Origin: Syngnathus acus
Lineage: Eukaryota; Chordata; Actinopteri; Syngnathiformes; Syngnathidae
Length of the DNA stretch: 64,000 nt
Reading direction: 5' to 3'
Assembly: GCF_901709675.1 (NCBI RefSeq)
Contig: NC_051105.1
Coordinates: 1,734,001 to 1,798,000 of the forward strand
Both the position numbers and the translations under genes were made by a program. Shown in pieces: positions 1 through 13,900 of this stretch (position 1 is the stretch's first letter; every line of letters begins with the position of its first letter). The notes under the pieces were generated by a model, which saw only the letters and a list, made by a program, of their open reading frames with translations, did no database searches and had not been told where the DNA came from.

Positions 1-1713
1 TGCCTTTCCAGTCTTCAAACCAAAGGAAGTGGAAAGATGTTAATGACTCGGGTTTGTAATTTGTTCTTTAAGAGGAACGCAGCGCGGCACCATCAACTGG
101 CTTTAGGCTTGTCTGCTGAATGAATTTCCTCGGGGGGATGAATCCCTCCCTGTGTGTTGGGCTGTTTTGGGCCAAGGCGGCGAGATGGAGTCCAGTGAGG
201 CCTCGGCCCGTGCCAGGTGGCAGCTGGGCGAGCGGGTCCCCGGCTAGCTTCAGTGAGCAGTCATCGGGTCCTGCCGCCGATTTCGCTCGGGGTCGCGACG
301 CTTGGGATGTCACGGGCCGATCCGCCGTTTGAAAGATCGCAAAAAACGGACATTTTGATTCCATTATCCAAACTGTTTGGACCCCTGATTGATTCTCATT
401 GGCTGAGGGAATGAATTATTATCAATGATGTGTTCAATTTTAGACAGAAGCTTTAAGCGGCCTCACCAGCAGCACCGAGGAATCAATATGCCTTAATTAT
501 CAGAGCGGCAAACAAAGAAATTGTATTAACTCGTTAAATGCCAAAAATGTTTGGTTTTTTTTAGCTGGGAGATAAGCAGCGAGAAAAGTTCAAGATAATG
601 TTTAAGGCTAATGACACAACAAAGAATAAAAGATCCCATGGCAAAACAAGCCGCTTGCTACGTTTGCTACATGACGGCAAGATGCCAGATAAATAGTCAG
701 CGGCGTTTTTCAATTTCTTCCGACAGCGTGCGAGAGCATGGCGAGAACTCGGAATAATGTACTTGGTCCTGCGGGCGTCGCCCTTTGCCCTTTCAAAGCG
801 ACTGACTAAGAGACACTTAGTTGAAGGCGTGCGCATTTTCCACTCCTTCCGACACGTTACATTTGTTTTATTCGGGTTTTGCTTTTCAAAGCGGGCCGTC
901 GCTACAAAGCGTGGAGGAATTTTCAAAATCCTGAAAAATAAATTACATGTTCCTGAAAGGAATAAATCATCGAATAGGTCGCCTGCCCCCCCCTCCACCA
1001 AAAAAAAAAAAAAACTCAGCAGCCTTTCTGCAATAAGCCCGCATACTAATTTTAACCTTTACAGCGCAGCTGATTTGTCGGCAACACGTCTGCTCTGTTG
1101 GCGTGGTCCGCGTTTTTGTGGGCCGTTTTTTTTTTCCCCGCGTGACGTCAGGCTTACTTTTCAATTCACGTTGCATTGCAGCATATCCATCAGCCAATAA
1201 TAACCTCAACGGCACCCAGCTCATTTTATTTTACCGTTGCCCCTCCGAGACCTATTCTCATTAGAATATCTGGCAATAAAGCACTTGCATTTTCCTCCAT
1301 TCATAATTGATATACTCTTTTTAGTTCCATTTCTCGCCACGCTTTCACGATATGACCGAGACACTCTCTCGGAATTGACTCCAGCATCGCCGGGCCTCTC
1401 GGCGGGAAATGTATTGATTCATTAATCACATTTGCAATTAAGTATCACGTGGGTAAAAAAAAAAAAAACTCATATGAGCCCCCCCGCCGCACGCAATGAG
1501 TCCTCTGAGGATATCAACGTGTCAGATTATTCGATTGGAAAATGTAAGGCCCCTTTTTCGATTATTAATCAATGTCATGTGTCGCTTTGAAGCCAACGAC
1601 GTTTGTATTGCCAGACAATCTAATGCTGATTCAATTGGAGCCGGTTTGATCTGCGAGCTGATTTTTCTGGCTCCCACAAATATATTCTGTACAAATCATT
1701 ATTATTTATTATT

Positions 1714-1747
1714 TAAGCGGTATAGAAAATGGATGGATGCTGGATGA
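1714..1747 (-). repeat. CCATCCATTTTCT dispersed repeat (reverse copy)
   Basis: AAGCGGTATAGAAAATGGAT continuing GGATG is the reverse complement of the fish repeat that reads ATCCATCCATTTTCT followed by an ACCGCTT word. The other copy is at 7976. Confidence 0.6.
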
Positions 1748-2499
1748 TTTTTATTGTTTATTATTATTATTATTGTTTTATTTCTATTTTTGTTATTATT
1801 ATATATAAAAAAAAATCACCAAACTTTGCAGACACATTGAGCCCGGTGAACAATTTTTGATTTATGACCCAAGTACTATAAACAAGAAAATGGGTCTTTA
1901 GCGCCCCCTACAGTAGTACATTTGACCTCCATTGATTTCACTCAGCAACTCTGACCGAGACGGACGGCCGGTGTCCCTAGGAGTGCAGCTGGAGGCCATA
2001 CATCACCTCTGCCCCGACCAGGATTGATGACAGCAACACTTAGCTGACATCACTGACTGGATCTGTCAGCTGTTTTCAAGTCTCTTCAGAGCGTGCTGGA
2101 GACTGACATAGGTAGGCAAACGCTGACTCAGCTATTACCTCAAACAACCTCGCCGAACCAGTAACGGCCGCTGAAATGTCAAACGTGCTCCAACACTCCA
2201 AACGCTGAGCTTTGCCTCGAGTGTCTCATCTGCTCAATGCTCATTTCCAAGTTTCTGACGACTCGTCTGGTTTTTCAGCCAAGAACAAGCGGGACTTAAA
2301 GAGCACCTGAGGCGGTTGGGCGGGCGGGCGCCTCTTGGATGGAAGCAACATAAACGCCAATAACAATCGCACTCGGCCGTTTTTTCCCAATTATGATGCT
2401 GACTCATGTTTTGACATCACCTTTTTTCAGTCCGGCACTCGGACCTCCTCTTTGCAATTTCTATTGACTCTGCACTAAATGCAATCCACATGTGGTTTT

Positions 2500-2600
2500 G
2501 CCAAGCACTGGGTGAAAAAAAGTGCGGTCATAAGGTGGCGCCCTGAGGAACACCAGTGGCTGAGGTTGAAACGCGAGCCCCAAAGGAGGCTTTGGCGCGC
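2500..2600 (-). pseudogene. Decayed LINE reverse-transcriptase fragment
   Basis: On the minus strand GGTGTTCCTCAGGGC (2554-2540) encodes GVPQG, the reverse-transcriptase motif found in non-LTR retrotransposons. It is preceded by STSAT and followed by a diverged line with a stop. Too short and broken to assign a clade. Confidence 0.55.
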
Positions 2601-4017
2601 TCGCCGTTGGTTTTGTGTTAATGTCTCCCAGTGAAATATGTAAAACCCAGATGAAAAAAAGAAGGCCAACCTTTAAAGGTCAACAAAACACAGAAGTGCG
2701 CCGATGAAAGCAACTCTCTGATTTCCCGTTAACATTCATCTTGGCCAAGGTTGAATTTCTCGATTTTGGCTCTGCAGTGGCACTTTGTGGCAACTTCCTT
2801 TTGCGAGGCAGCACCCATTAAAAACAAATTTGAAATGAGTTTCGATTGTGTAGTGCAATAATAATTTGAGGTTGTGTGGGAAATTTGCATCCTCTTGGAG
2901 TTTTTTTTTTTTTAAAGGAAAATGTGAAAAGTAGTAGTAGCTTGATCAAGACCTGAACTGAATTTCCAATTTGGAAAAAAAAAGATCTATTCATTTGAAT
3001 TAATTAAATAAACCATTTTGCATTCACTAAAAGAGTCATTCTGGAGATCTCTACAAATTTGTTGACGTGTCAAAAGGAGATGTTGGATGTCATTAGGAAT
3101 GACTCAAATTCTAAAAATCATTCCTTCTACATCTTGAATGTAACATAGCCGGCTGGAATAATTAAATAATTTACAATTGTAAACGTGCACTTCTCTCGAC
3201 CTCTGTGATATTATCTAACCAAATAAGTTGCTGAACATGTCCGCCACTACTGTCAAATCATCCGTAACCGAGCGCACATTACAAACAGCCTTGATTTTGT
3301 TTTTTTGCTGATTCATTTCATTCACAGCCAAACAATTCCATCAATGAGCTCTCAGAATACTGGAAATTGCAAGCGGCCGAAAGCACGAGCTCACCACTTG
3401 GCATTGGACATGACAATGCTGGCTACCACAAAGCAAATTAATATCAGACTAATTAGGCTGACAAGCAACTTTGCCGTTACGAGCCGTTATCATTACGAGC
3501 CTTTTAGACAGCACTCGCATTAATTCTCGTTGGCTTTCACAAAGAGCCTCAAAGCGAGTGTACATGTGAACATTTCAGAGGTGCTCTTATTTCCCTCCTC
3601 AGTGCATCCTCGAGGTTCGTCTTTTCATTTCATGCACAGTAAGAGAGGTAAACAGTAATTTGGTGTTTTCTTTTCCCTCGTGTGACTGCTGGGCAAATTA
3701 TAGACACAAACACAAAAACTCACCCTTTTTTTATATCGCCCTTGGTTTTGAGAGGAATTCAATGAGTATACTTGACATTTCTGGAAAATACGGAAAGTCT
3801 GAGAAATGTGACCCGACCCCCAGGCTCAAGTGCAACAAAGGTCATCACATCATTAACTCCACCAGAAAAAGTAAAGTTTTCAAAAAGATGGCTTGCCTAC
3901 GTTGCTTATGGAAACTTTCTGTTGAGATTTTGCTACATGAGACAAATATTCAATATTGGACAATATTGGTGAGCATATTGACAAGATATTTTATACACAC
4001 ACACACAAACTATTTTA

Positions 4018-4076
4018 AATATATATATATATATATATATAAGTATATATATATATATATATAAATACATATATAA
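4018..4076. repeat. TA microsatellite
   Basis: Two runs of (TA)n separated by AAG. Confidence 0.95.
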
Positions 4077-4543
4077 TATTCCCAGCTATATATGAACTAA
4101 AATTTGAAAAGTGTTCTCATCCAATCGAATGTCCATGTGATTCGATTCGCAACCGAAGCGGCTTCGCGTTTTGCATTCCCACATGCGCTGCTCCCACAGT
4201 GCCGATTAGGAGCCAAATCTCCACGAGAGACAAACACAGCCCGAAGGAGAGGAGAGGAGACGTTCACCTGCTGCACTGTCTGATAGCGCGTGCACGCATA
4301 CGCCGAACGTGACTATGCCGCCCCCCCCCCCCCGCCCCGATGCAAATACGCAACTCCATGTGCTGCTCTACGTCACAGTGTCACAATGGCAAAAGAAAAG
4401 AAGTCCAACTCTGCTCGTCACCTCATCACGCATGCACGAAACAATTGAGGAATGCGGTTCATGCACAATGCGCACGTTTACCACTGAAGGTGCCAAGTTG
4501 AGCAAGCGCCCCCCACTCCCACCCCACCCCGACTGTCCCTTAC

Positions 4544-4634
4544 CTTTGCGCTCATCCGTCCCTGGCGACGGCTCGATGCATGGAAATAATCCCGAGAAAA
4601 GGGCTAAGAAGGTGAGGAGGAAAAACTCGGACAT
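4544..4634 (-). CDS. Candidate signal-peptide first exon of an unidentified minus-strand gene
   Basis: Reading leftward, an ATG (4634-4632, A at -3) opens MSEFFLLTFLALFSGLFPCI then EPSPGTDERK, followed by a consensus donor AAAG then GTAAGG. That is a short charged start, a hydrophobic core of about 16 residues and a polar region: a plausible secretory signal peptide ending in a phase-1 intron. The GC-rich block to its right would be promoter and leader. I do not recognise the protein, and no second exon is visible in the 4.5 kb to the window edge. The plus strand also has a GTGAGG here, so the call is tentative. Confidence 0.35.
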
Positions 4635-4639
4635 GTTTT

Positions 4640-5150
4640 CGGAGAGCGGGCTTATCAGGAGCCACGGCGCGTCCCCCCGGTCCCGTTGCTCGCTCCTGGC
4701 CCAGGTCCAGCTCCAGCTCCAGTCTCCCCCCCTCCCTCCTCTCCGGTCTCCTCCACCACCGCCACGCGGTTGTTAAGCGCCGTTATTCGGAGATGTCCAG
4801 AGGATGCGGTGCAGCCAGCACGCCCCCACCGCTCCCCGACGCGTGCACTCGGCTCCGTGCGGCCGATGAGAGCGAGTGCGAGAGCGAGCGAGAGAGAGCG
4901 AGGAGCGGCCAGGGATGGGATGGGATGATGGGATGGGAGGCGAATGAAGATGGACAAGTGGCTGGGCTCTTCCCGTCTTCTTTTCCCTCACTGATTCAAT
5001 GTCGTCAAGGTGGCGCAGCTCATCGCATCGGTCAGCCGGGTGCCGGGTGCCAGTCTGCTTGGACTGGATCAGCCTCACAGGCAATGAATTTAAACTCGGG
5101 GAGGTGGGGGGCAGGAGTGTGCAGAGAGAGGGGGGGGGGGGGGGTGAAGT
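4640..5150. promoter_or_regulatory. GC-rich, CpG-containing block, possible promoter
   Basis: The sequence is much richer in G, C and CpG than its surroundings, with C-rich, GAGCGAGAG-rich and G-run segments (poly-G at 5131-5144). It adjoins the candidate minus-strand first exon. Open frames across it are low-complexity and not convincing proteins. Confidence 0.4.
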
Positions 5151-5159
5151 CATTTTGCT

Positions 5160-7858
5160 CCCTCACTTTCTCGCAAGCAGACTTTCATGGCCTCATATAC
5201 TCAGCAGCCTCCTGGAGTGTACTTTTAAATGGAATTTATATCCAGTCACTCTTTGCCCATTCGACTACATGGAATTGCCGTCAATCCGTTCCGGCCACAC
5301 ACCTCCAAAACTAGTTTAATAAGGAAAACAGCACACACAGTTTCTAGATCATATTTGTTATATATTTGTAAAAATCATTTAAGAGAATGGCAACAATTGG
5401 ACAATTTGTGAATAAATTATTTTGGCTCCCTGTGTCGTATGCAAACCAGCCACCGGGCGGCAGTAGAATACAGTCATGCAAACAAACAAAGAAGAGTTTC
5501 ACTCAACTTACTATTTTGCCTTACTAGGGGCACCGAGAAAGAAATAGTTCTTTTCACCAACAGCTATATCATATTGATATTTTGCATTTTTTTACATTAT
5601 CATAATTATTGTTTTTGCTAGCTTACTTTTGAACTGAGTCTGTGTGGTCATGCTTAATTAATAACAGAGATGGGTGAAGTCACACATCCTACTAATAATT
5701 TTATTTTTATTATTAATAATACTATCACTGCATATTCTTTTAAATATGGCCTTTACGACGCAAATGCATCGTGGCTCCATTCCCCACAGATGAAGCCGCA
5801 TTTAAAAGATGTCCTGTCGCGCAGTTGGAAATGCACTGCGCAAAACAAGTGTTTTCAATGACAATGAAATGTATCATGGATGAGATGTGTCATGTTTTAT
5901 TCGAGACATGTCAAAGAATGAGGTTGTCCAAGTCTTTAAGGAAATATCAAGCCCTCCTGTGACCACCATCACCTCATTTTCTCTTTCCAAATGTGTGATG
6001 TATTTCATGGGGTCTCCATTTCCTTTTCCTACTGAGAGACGGCGACATTCATATATTGCAGTCAAATTGGTAACATTTTGTGTGAGCTATTGCCCAAAGC
6101 GCTTTTGTCAGTATAGATGTTTTTTAATCATGAAAGTAGCATGAAGTAACAGCTACCTAAGAAAGGTGCAATAACATTGTTTTTTTTTTTGCAGAAGATA
6201 AAGAATATATGCATGTGAATATGGAGTCCACATGTTTTGTGTTTAAATATTCATTACTTGGAAGAGTTAACACCACAGTTATAGATGCTAAGATTTAGCC
6301 CCCAAGTGGCGTTTTCCATGATATGTTAGCATTAAGCTAGTGGGTGTATTCTTAAGGCTAAGTTCTTTTGTTGTCTAAAAATTTGTTGTCTCAAATAGAC
6401 AATTAACAGCTTGGGAGCAAAGTAAGTAAAAAAGGAAAACAAAATCAGCATTTATCAAAGAATATGATTGCCATTCATCTTCATCCATAATGAATGCAAT
6501 GCGCCATGATTTGAAATGGCTAAGTGTGCTGGCGGCAGGTAAAAGATAGCATGCGACCGTGGCTGGCGTCAGAAGAAATGAGGAGCCCGGCCGGTGGCAG
6601 GCAGCGGCCAGGTCAGCCTAATAAGCCACTCGTGCAATGCGTGTCACTCACTCGCGCCGCAGGTCTCGACATACAGGACGCCCGTCATGAGTACACACTG
6701 ACACGGACGGAGTCGCACAGTCGCTGGTAAGCGCCAGCCGCCTGACCTTCACGTCGATGTGAATTGCAGCGCACTGCGGGTCTTCTTTTCAACGCCTTTT
6801 GAGTGACAGTGACATTTTTTTCCAAGGAGCTCCTTCTAATCCTGACGCCAACTAAACACAACTGCCGAGAGCACCTTTCAATCCCGTGGGAATGACTTGT
6901 TATTTCTATTTCAACATCGCAACCTAAATATTCATGACTTGTTCAATTGAAAAGAACAGTTGAATGAGTTTGAAGATTAATCATGGCTGAACAATGAATC
7001 AAATTAGAATCAATATGGCAATGAAGTACGAGAATGCTACACCCGTCTTTCATTTTAATTGATGGCGCAATATTATAGTGCGCCATTTTTCCTCATTACG
7101 TTTGCAATAGAAACATTTTTTTGTGATGACCCCCCTCGGGTTCCATCTTGCGACCTCCAGTTTAAGACCTAGTGGACTACACCACTGACTTTGGATGACG
7201 GCGCTGTTATTTGCTGACCCTGCTTGACCCTGTCATCTCTGCAGGCTCATTATCAAGCTCATAAGACCGCCGCTGCTGGCTCGGCATTCTCTCCGGCCGG
7301 GTTCGCGCGAGACCGCCCCCACCCGCACCGGTCAAAAGGCGTTTTGTGAAAAACAGGAAGGAGAAAAGATCATCTGGCAAATCGGGTGCAGGGTCCGTCA
7401 CGCGTTTTGTATCTCTTGACAGTTATTAGTGGGAGAAGAAGTCCATGTATGGGTCTGAGATTGGTTCCATCTGGTCAAGGAGGAAGGCCGAGCGCAGGCT
7501 GATGAGGATCCATGGGTAAACCCGTTTACCCCAACCCGCCCAGGTGAAAGTCAGGCTCACTTCATTTGAATGTTTTATATTTATGGCATAAAGGTGTTTT
7601 TCTTCAACATTGACTGGAGTCGTGACTTCTACTTCACACCGATGAAATTAATGAGTGATTCATAATGAAACAAAGTGGCCCAACACTGGCTACTATTTTC
7701 ATGCAGTGAAGGAGGCTTTTCTGTTGCTGTGCAGACATGCTCATTTGTCAGTTCATTAGGCAAACTCAAATAATCTACTCGACACACTCTTTCAGAATAC
7801 AATAGCCCTAAAAAAACACCCATTCCTGCATGGTTGGTAATTTTCTTTTTTTTTTTAA
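5160..7858. other. Gene-free stretch
   Basis: AT-rich sequence with scattered T runs, including a T run at 6180-6191. No gene, RNA or mobile element recognised. Confidence 0.55.
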
Positions 7859-8080
7859 GTGCGTGCGTGCGTGCGTGTGTGTGTATATATATATATATAT
7901 ACTACAAAAAAATATATGTGTGTAGATAGATATATGTAGATATACTATAATATATATATATATTATAAATATGTATATCCATCCATTTTCTGAACCGCTT
8001 AGTCCCCACGGGGGATATAAATATGTATATATATAGTATAAATATGTATTTTTAATATATACAGTATAAATAGATATACT
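7859..8080. repeat. Compound GTGC/GT/TA microsatellite
   Basis: Starts as (GTGC)n and (GT)n, then (TA)n, then degenerate TATA/GATA sequence. It is interrupted by the dispersed repeat at 7976-8013. Confidence 0.9.
7976..8013 (+). repeat. CCATCCATTTTCT dispersed repeat (forward copy)
   Basis: ATCCATCCATTTTCTGAACC followed by GCTTAGTCC is a common teleost repeat word, often flanking a microsatellite as here. Confidence 0.65.
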
Positions 8081-9150
8081 GTCCATAAAATCAGTATCCA
8101 GATATAGAAAGACGCATGTATGTGTGTTTTGCCTCGTTTCCATCAAAATCCATCAACGGGGGGGAAACAATCACGTTATTGTGGGGAGTTGATTGTTCTT
8201 CAATCCAATTTCATGCATATCTTGGAGGAAATGAACATATTACATCCACATCTTTCAAATACCAGAGTGCTGACCTGTAATAGCGTTTCCTGGACTCGTA
8301 TTAAACTGTGAGGAGCAATTTCAACAAAGCAATTTCAAGTTAATTTCCTTTGAAAGAGAGCAAGAAAGAGAATCCTCCCATACGTCCGTATTTACGGCTA
8401 TAGGGAAGCTGTGTCACAATGACATCTCGCCTTCACATCTCTTTTTCCTCTGCAGTATTTCCTGTAAATTTAGTTGGCAAATTTGTCTCATCACAGGAAC
8501 ACGAAACAAGATGGCATATTCCATCTCCGTGCATCAGATACATTCTCATGTTTAACTCACTACTGCCATCTAGGGATGCATTTCACCGCTGCATTCAAGT
8601 CTCTGACTGTGGGTGTTCTTGTGGACAAATATTTTGAGGGCAAGAGAGGAAAACAAAAAAGCCACTGGACCCTCAGTGAAGCCTGCATGACATTCTTGAA
8701 AGGTGTTTCTCAATGGACACAAATGGTGGCGATGTCAAGAACAAAAAACAAGCAGGGGGTGAATAAATGAGGGGAAGGCTCCTTCTTGCCACTGATTGAG
8801 ATTTAAGAGGTGCGCTTCGCTGGAGTTGAAAGGAGCCAGCCGGGCTGGTGGGTCAGCGGACCTTTCTGAAAGCCTTTCAACTCGCCCGCTTCCGCGCAAA
8901 GTCCATTAACGGCTTTCGATTACATCCACGATAATTACTAAAAGCATTAATAATAATTTAGACTCTGCCGGGAGTAGGTTCTGCAGAAAAAATTCCTGAT
9001 ACCAAAAGTCTGTGACTTTGCTGAGCAGTTCGAGTCAGATATTGGCGGCAAAGGGCATAAAAGATTTGCGACGTTGTTTGTGGATTTTTACGATTTGTCA
9101 CTGATCCAATGAAATACTTATGCCAAGGCACGGCTGTAAAAAAAACTGTA
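8081..9150. other. Gene-free stretch
   Basis: No repeat family or coding region recognised. An ATCTAG-type word at about 8565-8580 resembles a CTCF core but was not pursued. Confidence 0.5.
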
Positions 9151-9456
9151 CAGGTGTCCAAGTCAAGGCCCCGGGGGCCAGATATGGCCCGCCACATCAT
9201 TTGAGGCAAATTGTGCATCGAATTCATGTCAATTCCAAAATTTCAAATTGTTTTCACTTTTAAAAAATATTGTTGGCAATTTTTATGACCATTCATTTTT
9301 TTTAAATATTTGATTTGATTTCAATGTTTCATTTTGAAACATTTGATCCGTTTTTATTCGTCTCTGTTTTGAAAACGTTCATACATTTATTTGGGTTGAC
9401 AATTTGAACGGCCCTTTGAAGCAAACTATGACGACGAAATACATTTGCCACCCCTG
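9151..9456 (+). mobile_element. hAT-like non-autonomous element, copy 1
   Basis: Begins CAGGTGTCCAAGTCAAGGCC with GGGGGCCAGATATGGCCCGC and CACATCATTTG, and ends TTTGCCACCCCTG, the inverse of its start. The same family occurs at 41,140 (reversed) and 50,137. There is no coding capacity. I could not find a clear target duplication. Confidence 0.65.
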
Positions 9457-10706
9457 CCATAGACTGACAGCGGCCTCTCTAATCTGGCCGACCTTTTGGT
9501 GGTGCAGAAGTGTACATTAATAACCATTAGATCCTGACACATCCTGACGACATATCAGGAGATTTAAATAATCAATGAGGAGACGCGGCTCTCAAGCGCA
9601 AACGAGCGTAGCAACTGCATGAGATTTGTGCAGCCACCCGTGTTGGCACAACTACTGTGTAAATAATGAGACCTTTAAGAAGCAGGACAAACATACTGCT
9701 GCATTTACTGGAGAGCCGGGCTTTTTTTTTTTTTTCTTCTTCTTGGTTAATGGAGCAACCAATCTGTGTTGACGCACGACCGCAATATGTAAATAATGGC
9801 TGTAAAATGACTGCACCGCTGACTTGGAAGATGGTTTTTAATTGGCTCGCGGCATATGTGACAAACAATATTGAACGGAGAAAGCTTTTATAAAATTAAC
9901 CCTGTACTTGTTTGGACCTTGTTATTGTTTTGACAGGACTTGTGACACCGCATAACTCGTTTTATTTAACAAGCCGATAGTTTTGAGGTTTTTTTTTTAG
10001 AAGTGAGAATTGGACTTTGCGTAAACAATAACGTCGCATTCTGCTCGATTAATGCTAACACGAAATTGCTTCGACGTGTAGGCAGACTGTAACAGCATTA
10101 TATTTTCTTTATCTTCTGCGTAGAATGAGCTGAGCTGAGAAATGAGTTGAGACGCCTCACGATCAGTAGACTTTTGTCTACAGTGACTTTTTTTTTTCTC
10201 CGAATGCATAAAATTTAACAAAGACAGTCTCGTCCTCATTGAAAATATATCGCTGCGGTATCAAATATTCGTCACCTGAACTGGCCTGGACCAAATCTAT
10301 AATCCAAACCAAGTTGAAGGTGTCTAGATATGATAAATGGAGGCCCACACCTGTTTGTTAAAGGTTACAAACCTCGCTGCTTTTTACCACTCACCCATGT
10401 GACTCCTCACGCTTCACTTGAACAGCAATGAAGAGTAAGTGCGCAGATTGTTTACGAGAGGAGAGTGATGGCCTGTTGCTCGTCCATCACGCAACTGTTG
10501 CGAGAAACAAGCTCGCCCCACTCGCTAATTTCAACCGTGATTGATGTGAGGGATGTGGCCATGGAGCTTCTTGCCAATATCGAAACATTTCCGTTATTTG
10601 GCTGGGAGAAATGGCTATATTTTTCAAAAGTCCAGTCCATTTGGTAAGCTATCAACCGTGATTACTGTTCTTCGCCTGCTGCAAGCTCTTCTTCCATTTC
10701 AAATAT
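9457..10706. other. Gene-free stretch
   Basis: T run at 9721-9734. No gene recognised. Confidence 0.5.
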
Positions 10707-10951
<245 letters not shown>

Positions 10952-13900
10952 GAGATGAGCGATGCCTGCAAAATTGCAAAACAGGCTGGCAAAATAAAAT
11001 CCAAAGACATTTGTAGATAGATGAAAAGGCACGGGGGTTAAGAGATAATCAGAATTGTACTAATTACAGTTAAATTGTGTTCCCCTCCAAATCAACCATC
11101 TGCTCTCACAATAACATAGCAGCATGGAACGCGGTCGACAACAAACCGACTCGATGGGAGACATCCTTGAGTAGAGACAAATAGATCAAATAAATGAGCA
11201 CGCTGGGCAAAGAGGCGGTGGGTGGGCGCTTGGGTTTGGCCAACATATAATTACAATCATTTTGCTCCTAATTAAAATATGCTCTCTTTATTGCTCTCCC
11301 GATCCAAACGTACATGATAGTAAAAGAGCAGATGCGCAATGTCTCATGAGGGATTTCACGTTCTACACGCCCGCACTGTGACAAATTGGTCCCATTTCCG
11401 CACGGTGACCATACACGCTCTCGCCATATCGCCCGTTTTTGACCCAGTCGTGTTTCTATTTGCGGAGCCTCATTGATATGCGCCGGGGTTTGCATTGATA
11501 ATTACCTGCTGAGCTCCAGATCGGCTCTGCAATTCAACATCTAATTCCACGGTGTCTGGCGTGTGCGCAGACTTCTAAAACCTGCATAGGTATAATATTC
11601 ATAAAAGTAAGAAAAGACAGCCAAAGTGAACGCTTGAGTAACAAGGGAAATGAAGTTTTCTTTCATCTGCACCGTCTTTATTTTGATTTTACACAATATC
11701 TCTGGAGATACGGTTCATTTATAAAAAGCAGTAACCCGGGTCTGACCTCACGCAAACGACGTATTGTGTGTGTATACCGCAAAAAAGTATTTCTTGACTC
11801 CCGCTGAAGTCTGAAAGCATTTTTACTTGCTCCTGAATCTGCTAGCGAACTGAGAAGAGAGTAGCTCAACCATTCCGGATGAGGTTTAAAACAGGTTTGG
11901 GGTCATCTTCACGCCAAAATATATATATCTAGGTGATGTTTTATCGAGGGAGGAAAAAATACCCCTTCAGTGACATACTTAGATTCGCTGGCACGGTTGT
12001 AACGCAATGGAGTGCAAAGCCTTCCCAGAAGACCCGATGCTATTCTGCCAGTAAGTGTCCGTGGTTAAACAAGCACATGTTCAGACAGGTGCAATGGCCG
12101 CCAGTCTCTTTACCTTAATTCCATCAGAACGATGTGATCGTAGAATCTTTATCGTCTGAAACGTTGATTGTTGAAACGTTGATCTTTGGTTAACCGAAGA
12201 TGAACCAAGCAAGCGGCTGAAAACGTAACTGGGCAATTACGCCAACTGAGGGAGTGCGAGAAAACAGAGTCTGTCTTTGTAAAATTAGAGCCGACAAATT
12301 GAAAAGTATTTTCTTGTCAATGACGATAATTAGACGCTTTCTTGTACACAGGCAAAAAGTATCTCAGATAATTAAAAAAGTTCTCCAAACTGACAAAAGT
12401 GCCGCCTTGGGAATACAGTCTCGTTTTTTTTTCCGTTATAGGCATTGTACACAGAAAGACGATTTCATAAAATCAATCCGAAGGCAGTCTTGACTGTCAA
12501 TCATCATTTGTGTTGGAATAAAAACACCGTGCGGGAGACTAAGCTCTTATATGTAAAGCTGCTTTGCAAAGGGTTATTCAAATGTTCACGAACAAAGTTA
12601 AGTAGCTACAAGGACAGCCCGTGTTTGCTTGCCTCCCCGATGTGAGAGTGAACAGGAATGCGGTGAAAGAGACAAAATGGCAAGAGAGAATGTCAAAGTG
12701 GAGGTGTCGTCGCTTGTTGGAGGAGAAATGGCTGGAGAGGAAATAATCCATTCTAAAACAGCTTTTTATCACAGCTGTATGAAAGGTCAGAAATTGATTC
12801 CGTCTGATCTGTGAGGGGAATCTAATTCATAGTGATCTGCAAAATTCTCCCTCCCAGGTAAAGGACTTCAAGAGGGCTTTGGAATGACATCTTAGAAGTC
12901 ACGGTTTCGCCTCGATGATCATTTTGCTCGCGGACATGCGTTCAACGCAAAGATGCAACCGACGATACCGACTTTGGTCTTGATTCTGTACTCAAACGGC
13001 AATATTTTTTTTTCTGGGCACAACATCTACATTTCAAGCTCAAATCCAATCAATTTGGATTGTCGATACGAAGATAATCGTACATACTAGAAAAAAACAG
13101 CGTTCCAGAGTACCTTGAGCAGCCAGAGAAAGCAACCAAGAAACTTTGGGGCCAGAGTCGTGAAACACTTTGCATAACTGCAAGATGCTAAATGAGCCAC
13201 TCAAAAGCCTTTGTAAATGAAGTTCGACTCCCAACGTTTGGATGTTTGAACCTCCGCAGGAGTTGTGCCTCCCGGATGCATTTGCACATCTGAAACGGCG
13301 AGTCGGAATTCTTGCCATGGGCTCGGATGCGTCTACAAACGGGCCATCTGTTTCTGGATAGCGGGAAAATGCAGCAAAAGATGAAGACAGGGACCGTGAT
13401 CTCAGTGTTGCATCAGCTATTGCATATTCAAGGCCTCCATAGAAGTAGCTGCTTGCTCTCTGTCACATCCAGCTCGTTCGTTGTTTACTCTCTCCCCCCT
13501 TCCCTTCTGGCTTTACTGTTTATCTCCTATGAACTATGCGCACAGCATTTGCGCAAGCTGACAGTTTGTGTTTGCGGCCCGACTCGTCGCCTAATGGCCT
13601 GCTGTGATTGACGGATAGATGAGAAGTCGGTAGACAACGTCGGAATATTTCTCTCACGCCTTACCTGCTACCGTTGTGTTCTCGCAATATATGCGCAATG
13701 AATTGGTGTTCTGACAAGGACGGATGGGGGAAGAATTGAAATTCTGCAAACCCTAACTATAAAAGTCAACATTTGGAGATGAATTACAATTGTGTCACAA
13801 ACATTTAATCATGATTAAAAATTTGGAGTTGATTAGATGACCAAGCAATGTTGGAGACTCTCCATTTGGAAAAATGGCTCCAAAGTGTTGAATAATATTG

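Larger units (their letters stand above)
1..4017. other. Gene-free stretch with short repeats
   Basis: Contains A and T runs, a TTA-rich run at 1755-1800, a CCATCCATTTTCT-type repeat at 1714-1747 and a LINE fragment near 2500-2600. The segment at about 330-560 has several TAATTA-like words and looks non-random, but I see no gene. Confidence 0.6.

Noticed and set aside
4309-5314. Several overlapping plus-strand frames of 80-173 aa
   Set aside because: Low-complexity proline, serine and arginine translations of a GC-rich block; they start and stop with composition and resemble no domain.
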